DNA from: Magnetococcales bacterium
GTDB lineage: Bacteria; Pseudomonadota; Alphaproteobacteria; UBA2136
Reading direction: 5' to 3'
Length of the DNA: 40,608 bases
Assembly: GCA_002689455.1 (NCBI GenBank)
Contig: NZGE01000048.1
Coordinates: forward strand, 1-40,608
The notes beneath the pieces were generated by a model, which did not search any database, was not told the DNA's origin, and saw only the letters and a list, made by a program, of their open reading frames with translations. The position numbers and the translations under genes are program-made. The first letter of the stretch is position 1; each line of letters begins with the position of its first letter. Below are positions 8,468 to 16,671 of the stretch, piece after piece.

Positions 8468-9136
8468 ATGCGTCGTGACGATTTAATCCCAGCGGGTGAA
8501 GGTCGCGGAATCGATGTCGCCCTTCAACGTGCCGATGATTTAGACAATGAATCATTACAATTTATTCAAGACACTTTAGAAAAACAAAACACCGTTAAAG
8601 CACTGGACGTTGCCTGCGGTTCAGGCGGCCATTCTGTACGCATGGCCATTACAGGCGCTGATGTAACAGCTTCTGATATTTTAAACCGAGGTGATGATAT
8701 TAAAACACATGCCAAAGCCTTTAAAGTTTCAGAGAAAGTAACTTTTAAAATGGCCGACATGCAAAAGTTATCACAACACTTTAACGCTGAATATGACCTA
8801 ATTGTATGTCAACGCGCCATTCACTATTTACCATATTCACAAGCCCTAACAGCCCTAACAGAAATGAAAAAAGTTTTAAACAAAGGTGGTAAACTTTACA
8901 TTTCAGCTTCTGGTTTACATTCTGAACTGTCAAAAGGCTATTGGGCAAAAGAAAACCCTATTGAAGAACGTTTTTCTCTTTTAGAAGAAGGTATGGCAAA
9001 ACACCATGACATCCTTCACCCTGTTTGCTTATACAATGAAAGTGACTTAGCAAAGGCACTTAAAGAAACAGGCTTTAAAGTTGAAAAAATCTTCTCATCA
9101 TCATTTGGAAATATAAAGGCTATCGCTACAAAATGA
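8468..9136 (+). CDS. SAM-dependent class I methyltransferase
   Basis: KALDVACGSGGHSVRMA (motif I), FKMADMQKL, YDLIVCQRAIHYL, MKKVLNKGGKLYIS. Confidence 0.88.
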   Translation: MRRDDLIPAGEGRGIDVALQRADDLDNESLQFIQDTLEKQNTVKALDVACGSGGHSVRMAITGADVTASDILNRGDDIKTHAKAFKVSEKVTFKMADMQKLSQHFNAEYDLIVCQRAIHYLPYSQALTALTEMKKVLNKGGKLYISASGLHSELSKGYWAKENPIEERFSLLEEGMAKHHDILHPVCLYNESDLAKALKETGFKVEKIFSSSFGNIKAIATK

Positions 9137-10518
9137 CACAAAAAGAGTATGCATATATTGCGGGTTCAGCCCATTTAGACATCATTGCGAATGTAACTGA
9201 AAGCGCAAACGTGGTGGATAAAATTGGTACCGTTAACTATGAATTTGGCGGCACCGCCTATAACTTTGCCATGAATATGCAAAATTCAGGTGTTCAAACC
9301 ATTTTTACAGGGGCTTTTAACCAAAGCCCTATTTCTCAAATGATTATTACAGAAATGATGAACCAAGGCATTTTAACCCATATTAAAACGATATCAAGTC
9401 TCCCTGAAGCTGGCTTTTGTGCCCAGCTTGTTAAGGGAGACCTTTTTTCTGCCGTCTCATCTATGCCTGTTGAAAAAGTAGAATTTGATGAAGAATTTTT
9501 CGACCACGGTATGAAAAATGCCAAGTGCCTTGTGCTAGACTGTAATTTATCGGTTAAATCGCTCAACAATGCTGTAAAATCTGCAAACAAAAAAGGTGTT
9601 CCAGTTTACGTCGCTGGTGTTTCCGAAGCCAAATGCTTCCGGGCGTTAGAAATTGACCATAAAGTGGACGTGATATTTGTTAATGAACGTGAGATGGAAT
9701 ACTTACTCAACACCATGTCAGGCGTTCAAACATGGGGCGAAATTTCAAAAGCTGTAGCATGTACATTTATTGTAACACAGGGCAATAAAGGTGTTTCACT
9801 CTGTAAAACCACTGGAGAAGTACAAGAATTTGATGTCAAAGCTATTGAAGCCGAAGTCAATACACTTGGTGCAGGCGATATGTTCACATCAACCTTCATT
9901 AAAGCACACGCGTTTGCAAACGCATCATTTGCAGATTCTATCCATCAAGGCATTCAAGCTGCCGCTGAAATTTTAAAACGTGAAAACGCAAGCCTTGGCA
10001 GGTCTCATGCTTTCCAAAATAACATCGAATCTATCGCTTCACGCGCTGAAACCGATAAACTCACAAAACTTTTAAACCGTGACGGGTTGGAAAGGTTTAT
10101 GAAATCTCGTTCACTTTTTGACAAATCTTTTTTCACTATTTTGTGCGATGTTGATCATTTCAAAAAATTCAATGACACCTACGGCCATGACGTGGGTGAC
10201 GAAGTTTTAGTACAGGTAAGCAAAATCATTCAAAAATGTGTACGTGGAAAAGATGCTGTAGGTCGCTGGGGTGGCGAAGAATTTGTTTGCCTTATTGATG
10301 ACAGTAATCCAAAGGTTGCCCAAAACATTGCTGAACGTATCCGCAAGGAAATGCAATCTATTCATATCCAAAATGTAGAACAGAAAATAACCATCAGCGC
10401 TGGCGTAGCCTTAAGCCAAGCAGGGTGCGACTGGGATGCTTCCCTTAAATTTGCCGACAAAGCTCTATACGAAGCTAAAAATGCAGGTCGCAACCAAGTT
10501 TTAATGTATGAAGAATAG
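9133..10518 (+). CDS. PfkB-family carbohydrate/nucleoside kinase domain fused to GGDEF diguanylate cyclase domain
   Basis: N-terminal PfkB motifs: YIAGSAHLDIIANV, FGGTAYNFAMNMQNSG, VNEREMEYLL, FIVTQGNKGVSL, VNTLGAGDMFTSTFI. C-terminal GGDEF domain: DKLTKLLNRDGLERFM, FTILCDVDHFKKFNDTYGHDVGDEVL, RGKDAVGRWGGEEFVCLI, ADKALYEAKNAGRNQV. Single uninterrupted ORF. Confidence 0.92.
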   Translation: MTQKEYAYIAGSAHLDIIANVTESANVVDKIGTVNYEFGGTAYNFAMNMQNSGVQTIFTGAFNQSPISQMIITEMMNQGILTHIKTISSLPEAGFCAQLVKGDLFSAVSSMPVEKVEFDEEFFDHGMKNAKCLVLDCNLSVKSLNNAVKSANKKGVPVYVAGVSEAKCFRALEIDHKVDVIFVNEREMEYLLNTMSGVQTWGEISKAVACTFIVTQGNKGVSLCKTTGEVQEFDVKAIEAEVNTLGAGDMFTSTFIKAHAFANASFADSIHQGIQAAAEILKRENASLGRSHAFQNNIESIASRAETDKLTKLLNRDGLERFMKSRSLFDKSFFTILCDVDHFKKFNDTYGHDVGDEVLVQVSKIIQKCVRGKDAVGRWGGEEFVCLIDDSNPKVAQNIAERIRKEMQSIHIQNVEQKITISAGVALSQAGCDWDASLKFADKALYEAKNAGRNQVLMYEE

Positions 10519-10557
10519 GTCAAAAGCTTTTTAAAGAAAGGTTTAAACAAAAAAAAT

Positions 10558-10578
10558 CAGCCATATGGCTGCTTTTTT
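10558..10578. terminator. Terminator downstream of the PfkB-GGDEF gene
   Basis: CAGCCATATGGCTG palindrome followed by CTTTTTTTATTT and preceded by an A run. Confidence 0.78.
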
Positions 10579-10587
10579 TATTTAAAA

Positions 10588-10664
10588 TGGCGCGCCCGAA
10601 AGGATTCGAACCCATGACCTTCTGATCCGTAGTCAGACGCTCCATCCAGCTGAGCTACGGGCGC
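10588..10664 (-). tRNA. tRNA-Arg(ACG), CCA encoded
   Basis: The reverse complement reads GCGCCCGTAGCTCAGCTGGATGGAGCGTCTGACTACGGATCAGAAGGTCATGGGTTCGAATCCTTTCGGGCGCGCCA. Anticodon stem TCTGA/TCAGA, loop CTACGGA, GTTCGAATC T-arm. Confidence 0.96.
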
Positions 10665-10800
10665 GCAATGAGTGTTTGTTTACATCTTTCTCACACCATG
10701 TGCAAGTAAAAAATGCAATTTGCATACATTTTTTTATTCTTAACTTGCTTAAACTATTTTTAACCACCTAAAATAGCTAGAAATTTTATGAAAGAGAAAC

Positions 10801-11406
10801 ATGCAAGAAGAACCAAGAGATTTTCCAACCATTGTTGAGGCTTTAAAAAGCCCATGGACATATTTTATATTTGCAATACTTGCTATGTGGACAGCATTGG
10901 AAAACATGCACCACCTGCATTTTACCTTACCACTTGCCTTCGCCTTAAGTTTAATGATTAAAATTGACATTAAACATATGATTTTACCTGACAGCATTAA
11001 CCTATTTTTATTCGCATTGGGGCTTGTTGCACATACTGCATTATATGGCAATTTTATGTTTTCAATTTTAGGTGCTTTGTTTGGCTTTGGACTATTTTTC
11101 TTTATTTTTTACCTAACCTATAAAATTAAAGGCGAACCAAGCATGGGCTTTGGCGATGTTAAGTTTATAACAGCCTTAGGTGCTTGGGTTGGCTTTATGG
11201 GCATCCCCCTTATTTTGGTATGGGCAAGCTTCTTAGCAGGAATATTTATTATTTTTAAAACGCTTGTACAAAAACATTACAAAAACGTGCCTTTTGCCTA
11301 CGGACCTTTTTTGGCAATTGCAGGTTGGCTTTCTTTTCACTACACATATCAAAGCTGGGCTGTTATTTTAGATATACGTCAACAAATTATAGGACTATTT
11401 TCATGA
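10801..11406 (+). CDS. A24 family (prepilin) peptidase
   Basis: Polytopic protein with IDIKHMILPDSINL and SMGFGDVKFITALGAWVG, the two conserved Asp motifs of A24 peptidases. Confidence 0.85.
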   Translation: MQEEPRDFPTIVEALKSPWTYFIFAILAMWTALENMHHLHFTLPLAFALSLMIKIDIKHMILPDSINLFLFALGLVAHTALYGNFMFSILGALFGFGLFFFIFYLTYKIKGEPSMGFGDVKFITALGAWVGFMGIPLILVWASFLAGIFIIFKTLVQKHYKNVPFAYGPFLAIAGWLSFHYTYQSWAVILDIRQQIIGLFS

Positions 11407-11672
11407 TTAGAACCCTTATTGTGACCCTACTAAACATAGCACTGCCCTTTTTACTGCGTGCTTTATATATTTATTTTTTACGCTTGCGTGCTAAAAAACA
11501 AAGCAATAAAGGAATGAAGGACGTAACGCCTCCAGAATGGCACTTCCCTGTTAAAAAATTGGTTTTTATTGGGCTTATACTTTCTATTGCCTCAATCGCT
11601 GTTATGCGCTTTGCCTTCACCGAGGTAGATACACCTTATGTTGGAAATATTTCTAAATCTGAAAATTTATAA
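11403..11672 (+). CDS. Small membrane protein, DUF6111-like
   Basis: MIRTLIVTLLNIALPFLLRALYIYFLRLR... with two TM segments, PPEWHFPVKKL, ATGA overlap with the upstream gene, and location directly before cca. Confidence 0.65.
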   Translation: MIRTLIVTLLNIALPFLLRALYIYFLRLRAKKQSNKGMKDVTPPEWHFPVKKLVFIGLILSIASIAVMRFAFTEVDTPYVGNISKSENL

Positions 11673-12830
11673 ATGAAGCTATTAACCACTGATATTTTAA
11701 GAATTTTTAAAGCATTAGAACCTTATGAATGCAGGTTGGTTGGCGGCTGTGTTCGTGATTATATTGCCTTTAACATCCGTGCAGATGACATTGACATTGC
11801 AACAACAGCTAAACCAGACATAGTCATAAAAACACTTAAAAAAGCAGGTATGCATGTTATTCCAACAGGTCTCAAACACGGAACAGTCACATGTATTTAC
11901 AAACACAAAACATACGAAATAACCACACTGCGCCAAGACATTAAAACCGACGGTCGTCACGCTGAAGTTATTTTCACAGAAGATTATTACAAAGACTCCT
12001 TAAGGCGTGATTTTACATTTAATGCGCTTTACATGGACGATAAAGGCTATATTACCGACTATCATAACGGCCAAGGTGACCTAAAGAATGCTTACGTTAA
12101 ATTTATTGGAAACCCAATAGAACGTATAGAAGAAGACTATTTACGCATATTAAGGTACTTCCGTTTTCATGGAAAGTTTACAAAAAAACCAAAGTTTGAA
12201 CCTGAAATTTTAAATATAATTCAAGAAAAATCACCGCAACTTGAAAAAATTTCAAAAGAACGTATTACACAAGAAGTGTTTAAAATTTTAAACCAGCCAC
12301 ACTGCCTTTTTATTTGGAATACCATGCAAAAAACGCATACATTAAACAGCATCGGCTTAACAAGCACGCCACCTACACAATTCCCTTATAAGAAAAAAGA
12401 ATTTGAAAGTTTGAAAGCGCTTGCAAAGCTCATCATTCTTATTCCAAAGGAAAGTCATATTCTTAAAACATTTGCACTCAGCAATGCACAAAAAAAATTC
12501 ATCCAAAAAACTATTTACGCCATAAACACAATTAATTTAGAGATGGATATATTACCGCAAGCTTATACATTAGGGTATGATGAAACTTTAAGCGCGCTTA
12601 AAATAATGAACTTAAAATCAACCCAACATAACCATCAAAAACTCATCAAAAACCTTGAAGCAGAAAGCCTTCCGACTTTCCCCTTAAAAGGTGCCGACCT
12701 GATTGAGTTGGGCTACAAACCTTCACCTCAACTTGGCAAAACAATTAAAAAAATAGAATCATGGTGGTTAAACAACAATTTCCCATCCAAAGAAACTTGT
12801 TTAAATTTCTTAAAAAGCTTAGACAAATAA
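11673..12830 (+). CDS. cca: CCA tRNA nucleotidyltransferase / poly(A) polymerase family
   Basis: CRLVGGCVRDYIAFNIRADDIDIATTAKPD, GLKHGTVTCIYKHKTYEITTLRQD, DSLRRDFTFNALYMD, DYLRILRYFRFHGKF. Confidence 0.94.
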   Translation: MKLLTTDILRIFKALEPYECRLVGGCVRDYIAFNIRADDIDIATTAKPDIVIKTLKKAGMHVIPTGLKHGTVTCIYKHKTYEITTLRQDIKTDGRHAEVIFTEDYYKDSLRRDFTFNALYMDDKGYITDYHNGQGDLKNAYVKFIGNPIERIEEDYLRILRYFRFHGKFTKKPKFEPEILNIIQEKSPQLEKISKERITQEVFKILNQPHCLFIWNTMQKTHTLNSIGLTSTPPTQFPYKKKEFESLKALAKLIILIPKESHILKTFALSNAQKKFIQKTIYAINTINLEMDILPQAYTLGYDETLSALKIMNLKSTQHNHQKLIKNLEAESLPTFPLKGADLIELGYKPSPQLGKTIKKIESWWLNNNFPSKETCLNFLKSLDK

Positions 12831-12935
12831 AACACGCCCCCTTTTATTATAACCTTTAAAGTCCTTGTTTATCATACAATTCCATCATAAAATTTTAAAC
12901 AGGGAAACAAGTTTTATTTTAGGGGATTAAGAACA

Positions 12936-13826
12936 ATGCAATTTACAGGCATTGAACCAAACATTCGTACAGATTGTATCGACGTTATCATTGTATCAAA
13001 CCGCAGCATAAATATGATTGAAAAGCTTTTTAAAGAAGCTGCAATGTTGCCTGAAAAATGGAGCATGCACCATTTTTATGTTGTTTACGATACCGAAGAA
13101 GAGTGTCGCACACTTAAAACATGGCATGAAGAAGTGCGAGAATTTTTACCACTTCCAAAAATCACACCTGTTTTAGCAGCACCAGAAAACATTAAAAATG
13201 TAACAGCTCTTCGTGAACAAGGCCTAAAGCAAGGCAACAACCCATACGTTTATTTCCAAGATGATGATGACCCCTTACCAACAGGCTTAGAACGCCGTAT
13301 GAAAATTATGGACTCCAACAATTGGATGGCCATTTATGGCTTAACACGCAGCGTGGGACCACGTGGGCAAATTATTGAAGAATTCCCAATGCTTTCACAA
13401 GAAAGTTTCATGTACGAGCCCATTGAAGCTACAAAAATTTTCCCAACATATGCACACCCATTAGCCGCTTTATTTAAGCGTAGTTTATTTAACAAACTGC
13501 CACTAAGCGATGGCAATCGTTACATGTGCTCTGGTAGCAATGCATTTTGTGTTCGCCTATTTGCGTCTGGTTTGCCTATTCATTTCTTGCCCGACGTTGT
13601 ACGCACTGTGCGCCACCATGCGGGTAATAACAATGGTATTTTTGAACTTAATGAAGCACGTAAACTGGCGCAAGATATTCACATGTGGGCACCACATGTT
13701 CATGACAGTGATATCATGAATTTCCATACTCAGATTGCCAAAGGTTTAGAAGATGGACGCATCACCACTTACCGCGAAATTGATGCACAAGTGGAAGCTA
13801 AAATTGAAGGTATGAGCCTGTATTAA
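12936..13826 (+). CDS. Glycosyltransferase family 2-like protein
   Basis: CIDVIIVSNRSINMIEKLF..., acidic YFQDDDDPLPTGLERRM (DxD-like), SNAFCVRLFASGLPIHFLPDVVRTVRHH. Confidence 0.6.
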   Translation: MQFTGIEPNIRTDCIDVIIVSNRSINMIEKLFKEAAMLPEKWSMHHFYVVYDTEEECRTLKTWHEEVREFLPLPKITPVLAAPENIKNVTALREQGLKQGNNPYVYFQDDDDPLPTGLERRMKIMDSNNWMAIYGLTRSVGPRGQIIEEFPMLSQESFMYEPIEATKIFPTYAHPLAALFKRSLFNKLPLSDGNRYMCSGSNAFCVRLFASGLPIHFLPDVVRTVRHHAGNNNGIFELNEARKLAQDIHMWAPHVHDSDIMNFHTQIAKGLEDGRITTYREIDAQVEAKIEGMSLY

Positions 13827-13876
13827 ACACAGGCTATACTTCATTTTCTATTTAAACTTTAGAATTAAAATAAACC

Positions 13877-15118
13877 CTAATCAAGCGTAGTAATGACACG
13901 TGTTTTAGGGTTAAACGCCGACCAAACAAACCAAAAACCAAGGTGTTTTTCTAAAATCACCTCATCATCTGTCGATTCAACTTCAATGTAACCAAAAGGC
14001 TTTTTAACCTTAAATGTAACAGGGATATTAAACACGTCATAACCATCAGCCTGTGCAAATGCAAGCGTCACTTCTTCTTTATCTTGTTCTAGCAGTAAGT
14101 TTACTGGCACAGCTACACTTATCACACGGTCTTCTTTGAAGATTTTTACACCTACTACATATTCTTTTCTAGGTAAAATATCAGCAGGGTAAGCTACAGG
14201 AAATAACATTTGATCCGTTTTAGCATAATCACCATACGGGTTTTGCCTGTAATTACGGTCGTAACCCGTATTCATAATATCTAGCACTTGCCCTTCAGGG
14301 TAAGTTTCCTTGAATGACTTCCAAGTGGTTAAAACAGCTTTATAGTTTTGCATTTTCTGACCAGAAAGTTCGCCTGTGACAGCTTTATTTAAAAAGGCTG
14401 ACCAAAGGGACTTCGTAGCACGGTCATAGTAAAGAGATGCACTGTTATAAACCTGCCCTGTCACGCCAAACGTTGTTGGTTTTTCACCTGCCACACGGCG
14501 GTCAATTGCAATAATATTACCCGACACAGGGTCATAAGAAACAAAGATAGGCTGGCCGCCCACATCATCATTTACACCTTGATGCCAGTTTAAAATACGC
14601 AGTGGATAAGCACGGGCAGCGCCGTTAATTTCAACCACAGCCATATATTCATTGTCTGTAAAATCTAAATATTCTTCAGCTTCTGAAATTGGAATAAGTA
14701 AAGGGTTCACCAGTGTTGGAATTTCATCTACCACCACACCACCATTTACAATTTTTTCAATGGGAATTAAATTATGTTCAAAATCCAGTGTCATCATACT
14801 TGCCACAAACTTTGGATAATTTGAAGGGTCGTGATCCGCACCTGTTTCAATTTTAATTTCTTTTACACGCTCAGCCAGTTCAGCTTCAACGTCTCGGTCA
14901 TCATCAATAATGTCCGCCTGTTCAACTTCCATTGGGGTCTCAGGTGGAATGGTTGCAGAAGCTGGGCGAACATGTGTCACCAAGGACTCTCCTTCCGCTT
15001 CAACGTGCGGTTGGTTTAGTTCCATATCAATCACTTTTTCAGTCACAGAAACATCATCTGCATATGATAAGGCAGATGTGAAAAACAATGCAGGTGCAAT
15101 ATAAAAAACTTTTTTCAT
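13877..15118 (-). CDS. Secreted DUF3179-domain protein
   Basis: Signal peptide MKKVFYIAPALFFTSALSYA. DUF3179 pattern: EYMAVVEINGAARAYPLRILNWHQGVNDDVGGQPIFVSYDP...TFGVTGQVYNSASLYYDRATKSLWS. Confidence 0.85.
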   Translation of the reverse strand: MKKVFYIAPALFFTSALSYADDVSVTEKVIDMELNQPHVEAEGESLVTHVRPASATIPPETPMEVEQADIIDDDRDVEAELAERVKEIKIETGADHDPSNYPKFVASMMTLDFEHNLIPIEKIVNGGVVVDEIPTLVNPLLIPISEAEEYLDFTDNEYMAVVEINGAARAYPLRILNWHQGVNDDVGGQPIFVSYDPVSGNIIAIDRRVAGEKPTTFGVTGQVYNSASLYYDRATKSLWSAFLNKAVTGELSGQKMQNYKAVLTTWKSFKETYPEGQVLDIMNTGYDRNYRQNPYGDYAKTDQMLFPVAYPADILPRKEYVVGVKIFKEDRVISVAVPVNLLLEQDKEEVTLAFAQADGYDVFNIPVTFKVKKPFGYIEVESTDDEVILEKHLGFWFVWSAFNPKTRVITTLD

Positions 15119-15225
15119 GAATTACATTTTAAAGCATACATAAGGTAAATCACCTAAAAAACAACAATTCACAGCCTAAGAATATACATTTTACAGAAAG
15201 GGTGCGTGCCACATCTGCCCCACAA

Positions 15226-15260
15226 CAAAAAAAACACCCCTCTAAAAGGAGTGCTTTTTA
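15226..15260 (-). terminator. Terminator downstream of hemF
   Basis: On the minus strand GCACTCC-TTTTAGA-GGGGTGT followed by a T run (one G-U pair at each of two positions). Confidence 0.65.
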
Positions 15261-15274
15261 GATGAATTAAATGT

Positions 15275-16102
15275 TTACGGCCATTTGGCTACAGGTGGCA
15301 TAGACATTAAAATAGCTTCTGGATTCCCACCAGTCATAAAGCCGAACTTTGTACCACGGTCATAAAGCAAGTTAAATTCAACATACTTTGCACGTTTAAG
15401 GTATTGCTTTTCTTTTTGTTCATCCGACCATTTCAAATCCTTACGGCGGCGCACAATTTCACTGTAACCAGCAAGGAAAGCATCGGCTGTTGCTTTTACA
15501 AAGTTAAAGTCTTTTTCTTCGTCGCCACTGTTTAGGCCATCAAAGAAAATACCGCCTTCACCACGTGGTTCATTCCAATGTTTAATAAAGAAATATTCAT
15601 CACATTTCTTTTTCATTTCATCGTAAGCAGTTGGGCTATATGCATTGCAAACTTCTTTAAGCTTACTGTGGAAAAACATAGTATCTTCCTTGTAAGGCAA
15701 GGTTGGTGTTAAATCACTGCCGCCACCAAACCATGATTTCGATGTTTCAATACGGCGAATATTCATATGAACAATTGGCACAATGGGGCTTTTTGGGTGA
15801 ATAACCAATGAAACACCACAAGCCCAGAACTCACCTTCACTTTCAACAGCACCTGGAATTTCTTTACGAAACTCTTCGCTAAAAGTTCCATGCACATGGC
15901 TAAAGTTTACACCTGCCTTTTCAAATACATTTCCACGTAAAACGGCCATTTCACCCGAACCTTGCAGTTGGTCACCTGGCTTTTTCTCCCAAGGTGTACG
16001 CTGAAAAACACGCTTGCCGTCAAGTTCTTGTAAACCTGCACAAATTCTATCTTGTATTTCTTTAAAGTCTTTAGCGACTCTTGCTTTCATTTCTTCGCTC
16101 AT
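15275..16102 (-). CDS. hemF: Oxygen-dependent coproporphyrinogen-III oxidase
   Basis: FSHVHGTFS, VHMNIRRIETSKSWFGGGSDLTPTLPYKED, FIKHWNEPRGEGGIFFDGLN, YVEFNLLYDRGTKFGFMTGGNPEAILMSMPP. Confidence 0.97.
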   Translation of the reverse strand: MSEEMKARVAKDFKEIQDRICAGLQELDGKRVFQRTPWEKKPGDQLQGSGEMAVLRGNVFEKAGVNFSHVHGTFSEEFRKEIPGAVESEGEFWACGVSLVIHPKSPIVPIVHMNIRRIETSKSWFGGGSDLTPTLPYKEDTMFFHSKLKEVCNAYSPTAYDEMKKKCDEYFFIKHWNEPRGEGGIFFDGLNSGDEEKDFNFVKATADAFLAGYSEIVRRRKDLKWSDEQKEKQYLKRAKYVEFNLLYDRGTKFGFMTGGNPEAILMSMPPVAKWP

Positions 16103-16118
16103 TTGTTGTTCCCTTCTT

Positions 16119-16574
16119 TTATGGCAAAGCATTTAATTTGTTTAAAGTATCATACATAACAATACCCGCACTCACAGCTAAATTCATAGATCGCTCACCT
16201 TCAACCATTGGAATTAAAATACGTGCGGGACACATTGCATGAATATGCTCTGGTAGCCCTGCACTTTCTTGACCAAAAATATAATAGTCATTTTCCAGTG
16301 GCTTAAACCCACTTAAAGGTTCACTGCCTTTTGTTGTTAATGCCACTAAGCGTCCAATTTTTTCGCCTTCTGTTTCTAAAAACTTATTCCAGCTTTTATG
16401 ACGTATAATGTCAGCCCTATCTAAGTAATCCATGCCTGCACGACGCATTTTAGGTTCATCCCAAACAAAGCCTAAAGGCTCAATAACATGAACCTTTACA
16501 CCTAAGGTCACAGCTGTTCGAACAACTGTACCAAAGTTTTGCGCCATGTCGGTTTGATAAAGTACTATTTGCAT
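16119..16574 (-). CDS. trmL: tRNA (cytidine(34)-2'-O)-methyltransferase, SpoU/TrmH family
   Basis: IVLYQTDMAQNFGTVVRTAVTLGVKVHVIEPLGF, RRAGMDYLD, YIFGQESAGLPEHI, RILIPMVEGERSMNLAVSAGIVMYDTLNKL. Confidence 0.94.
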   Translation of the reverse strand: MQIVLYQTDMAQNFGTVVRTAVTLGVKVHVIEPLGFVWDEPKMRRAGMDYLDRADIIRHKSWNKFLETEGEKIGRLVALTTKGSEPLSGFKPLENDYYIFGQESAGLPEHIHAMCPARILIPMVEGERSMNLAVSAGIVMYDTLNKLNALP

Positions 16575-16637
16575 AATAACCCTACTTTTTTTATGGTTTT
16601 AAATCATACGCTCAATTTCAAATTTTTCAACATAAAA

Positions 16638-16662
16638 AAAGCGCCTTAACGGCGCCCTTTTT
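16638..16662 (-). terminator. Terminator downstream of aspS
   Basis: On the minus strand GGCGC-CGTTAAG-GCGCC core (GCGCC/GGCGC stem) followed by TTTTTTTATG. Confidence 0.75.
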
Positions 16663-16671
16663 AATTTTGTT

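Noticed and set aside
8838-8863. Short direct repeat AGCCCTAACAGCCCTAACAG
   Set aside because: It lies inside the methyltransferase coding frame (QALTALTEM); it is only two copies and most likely a small local duplication.
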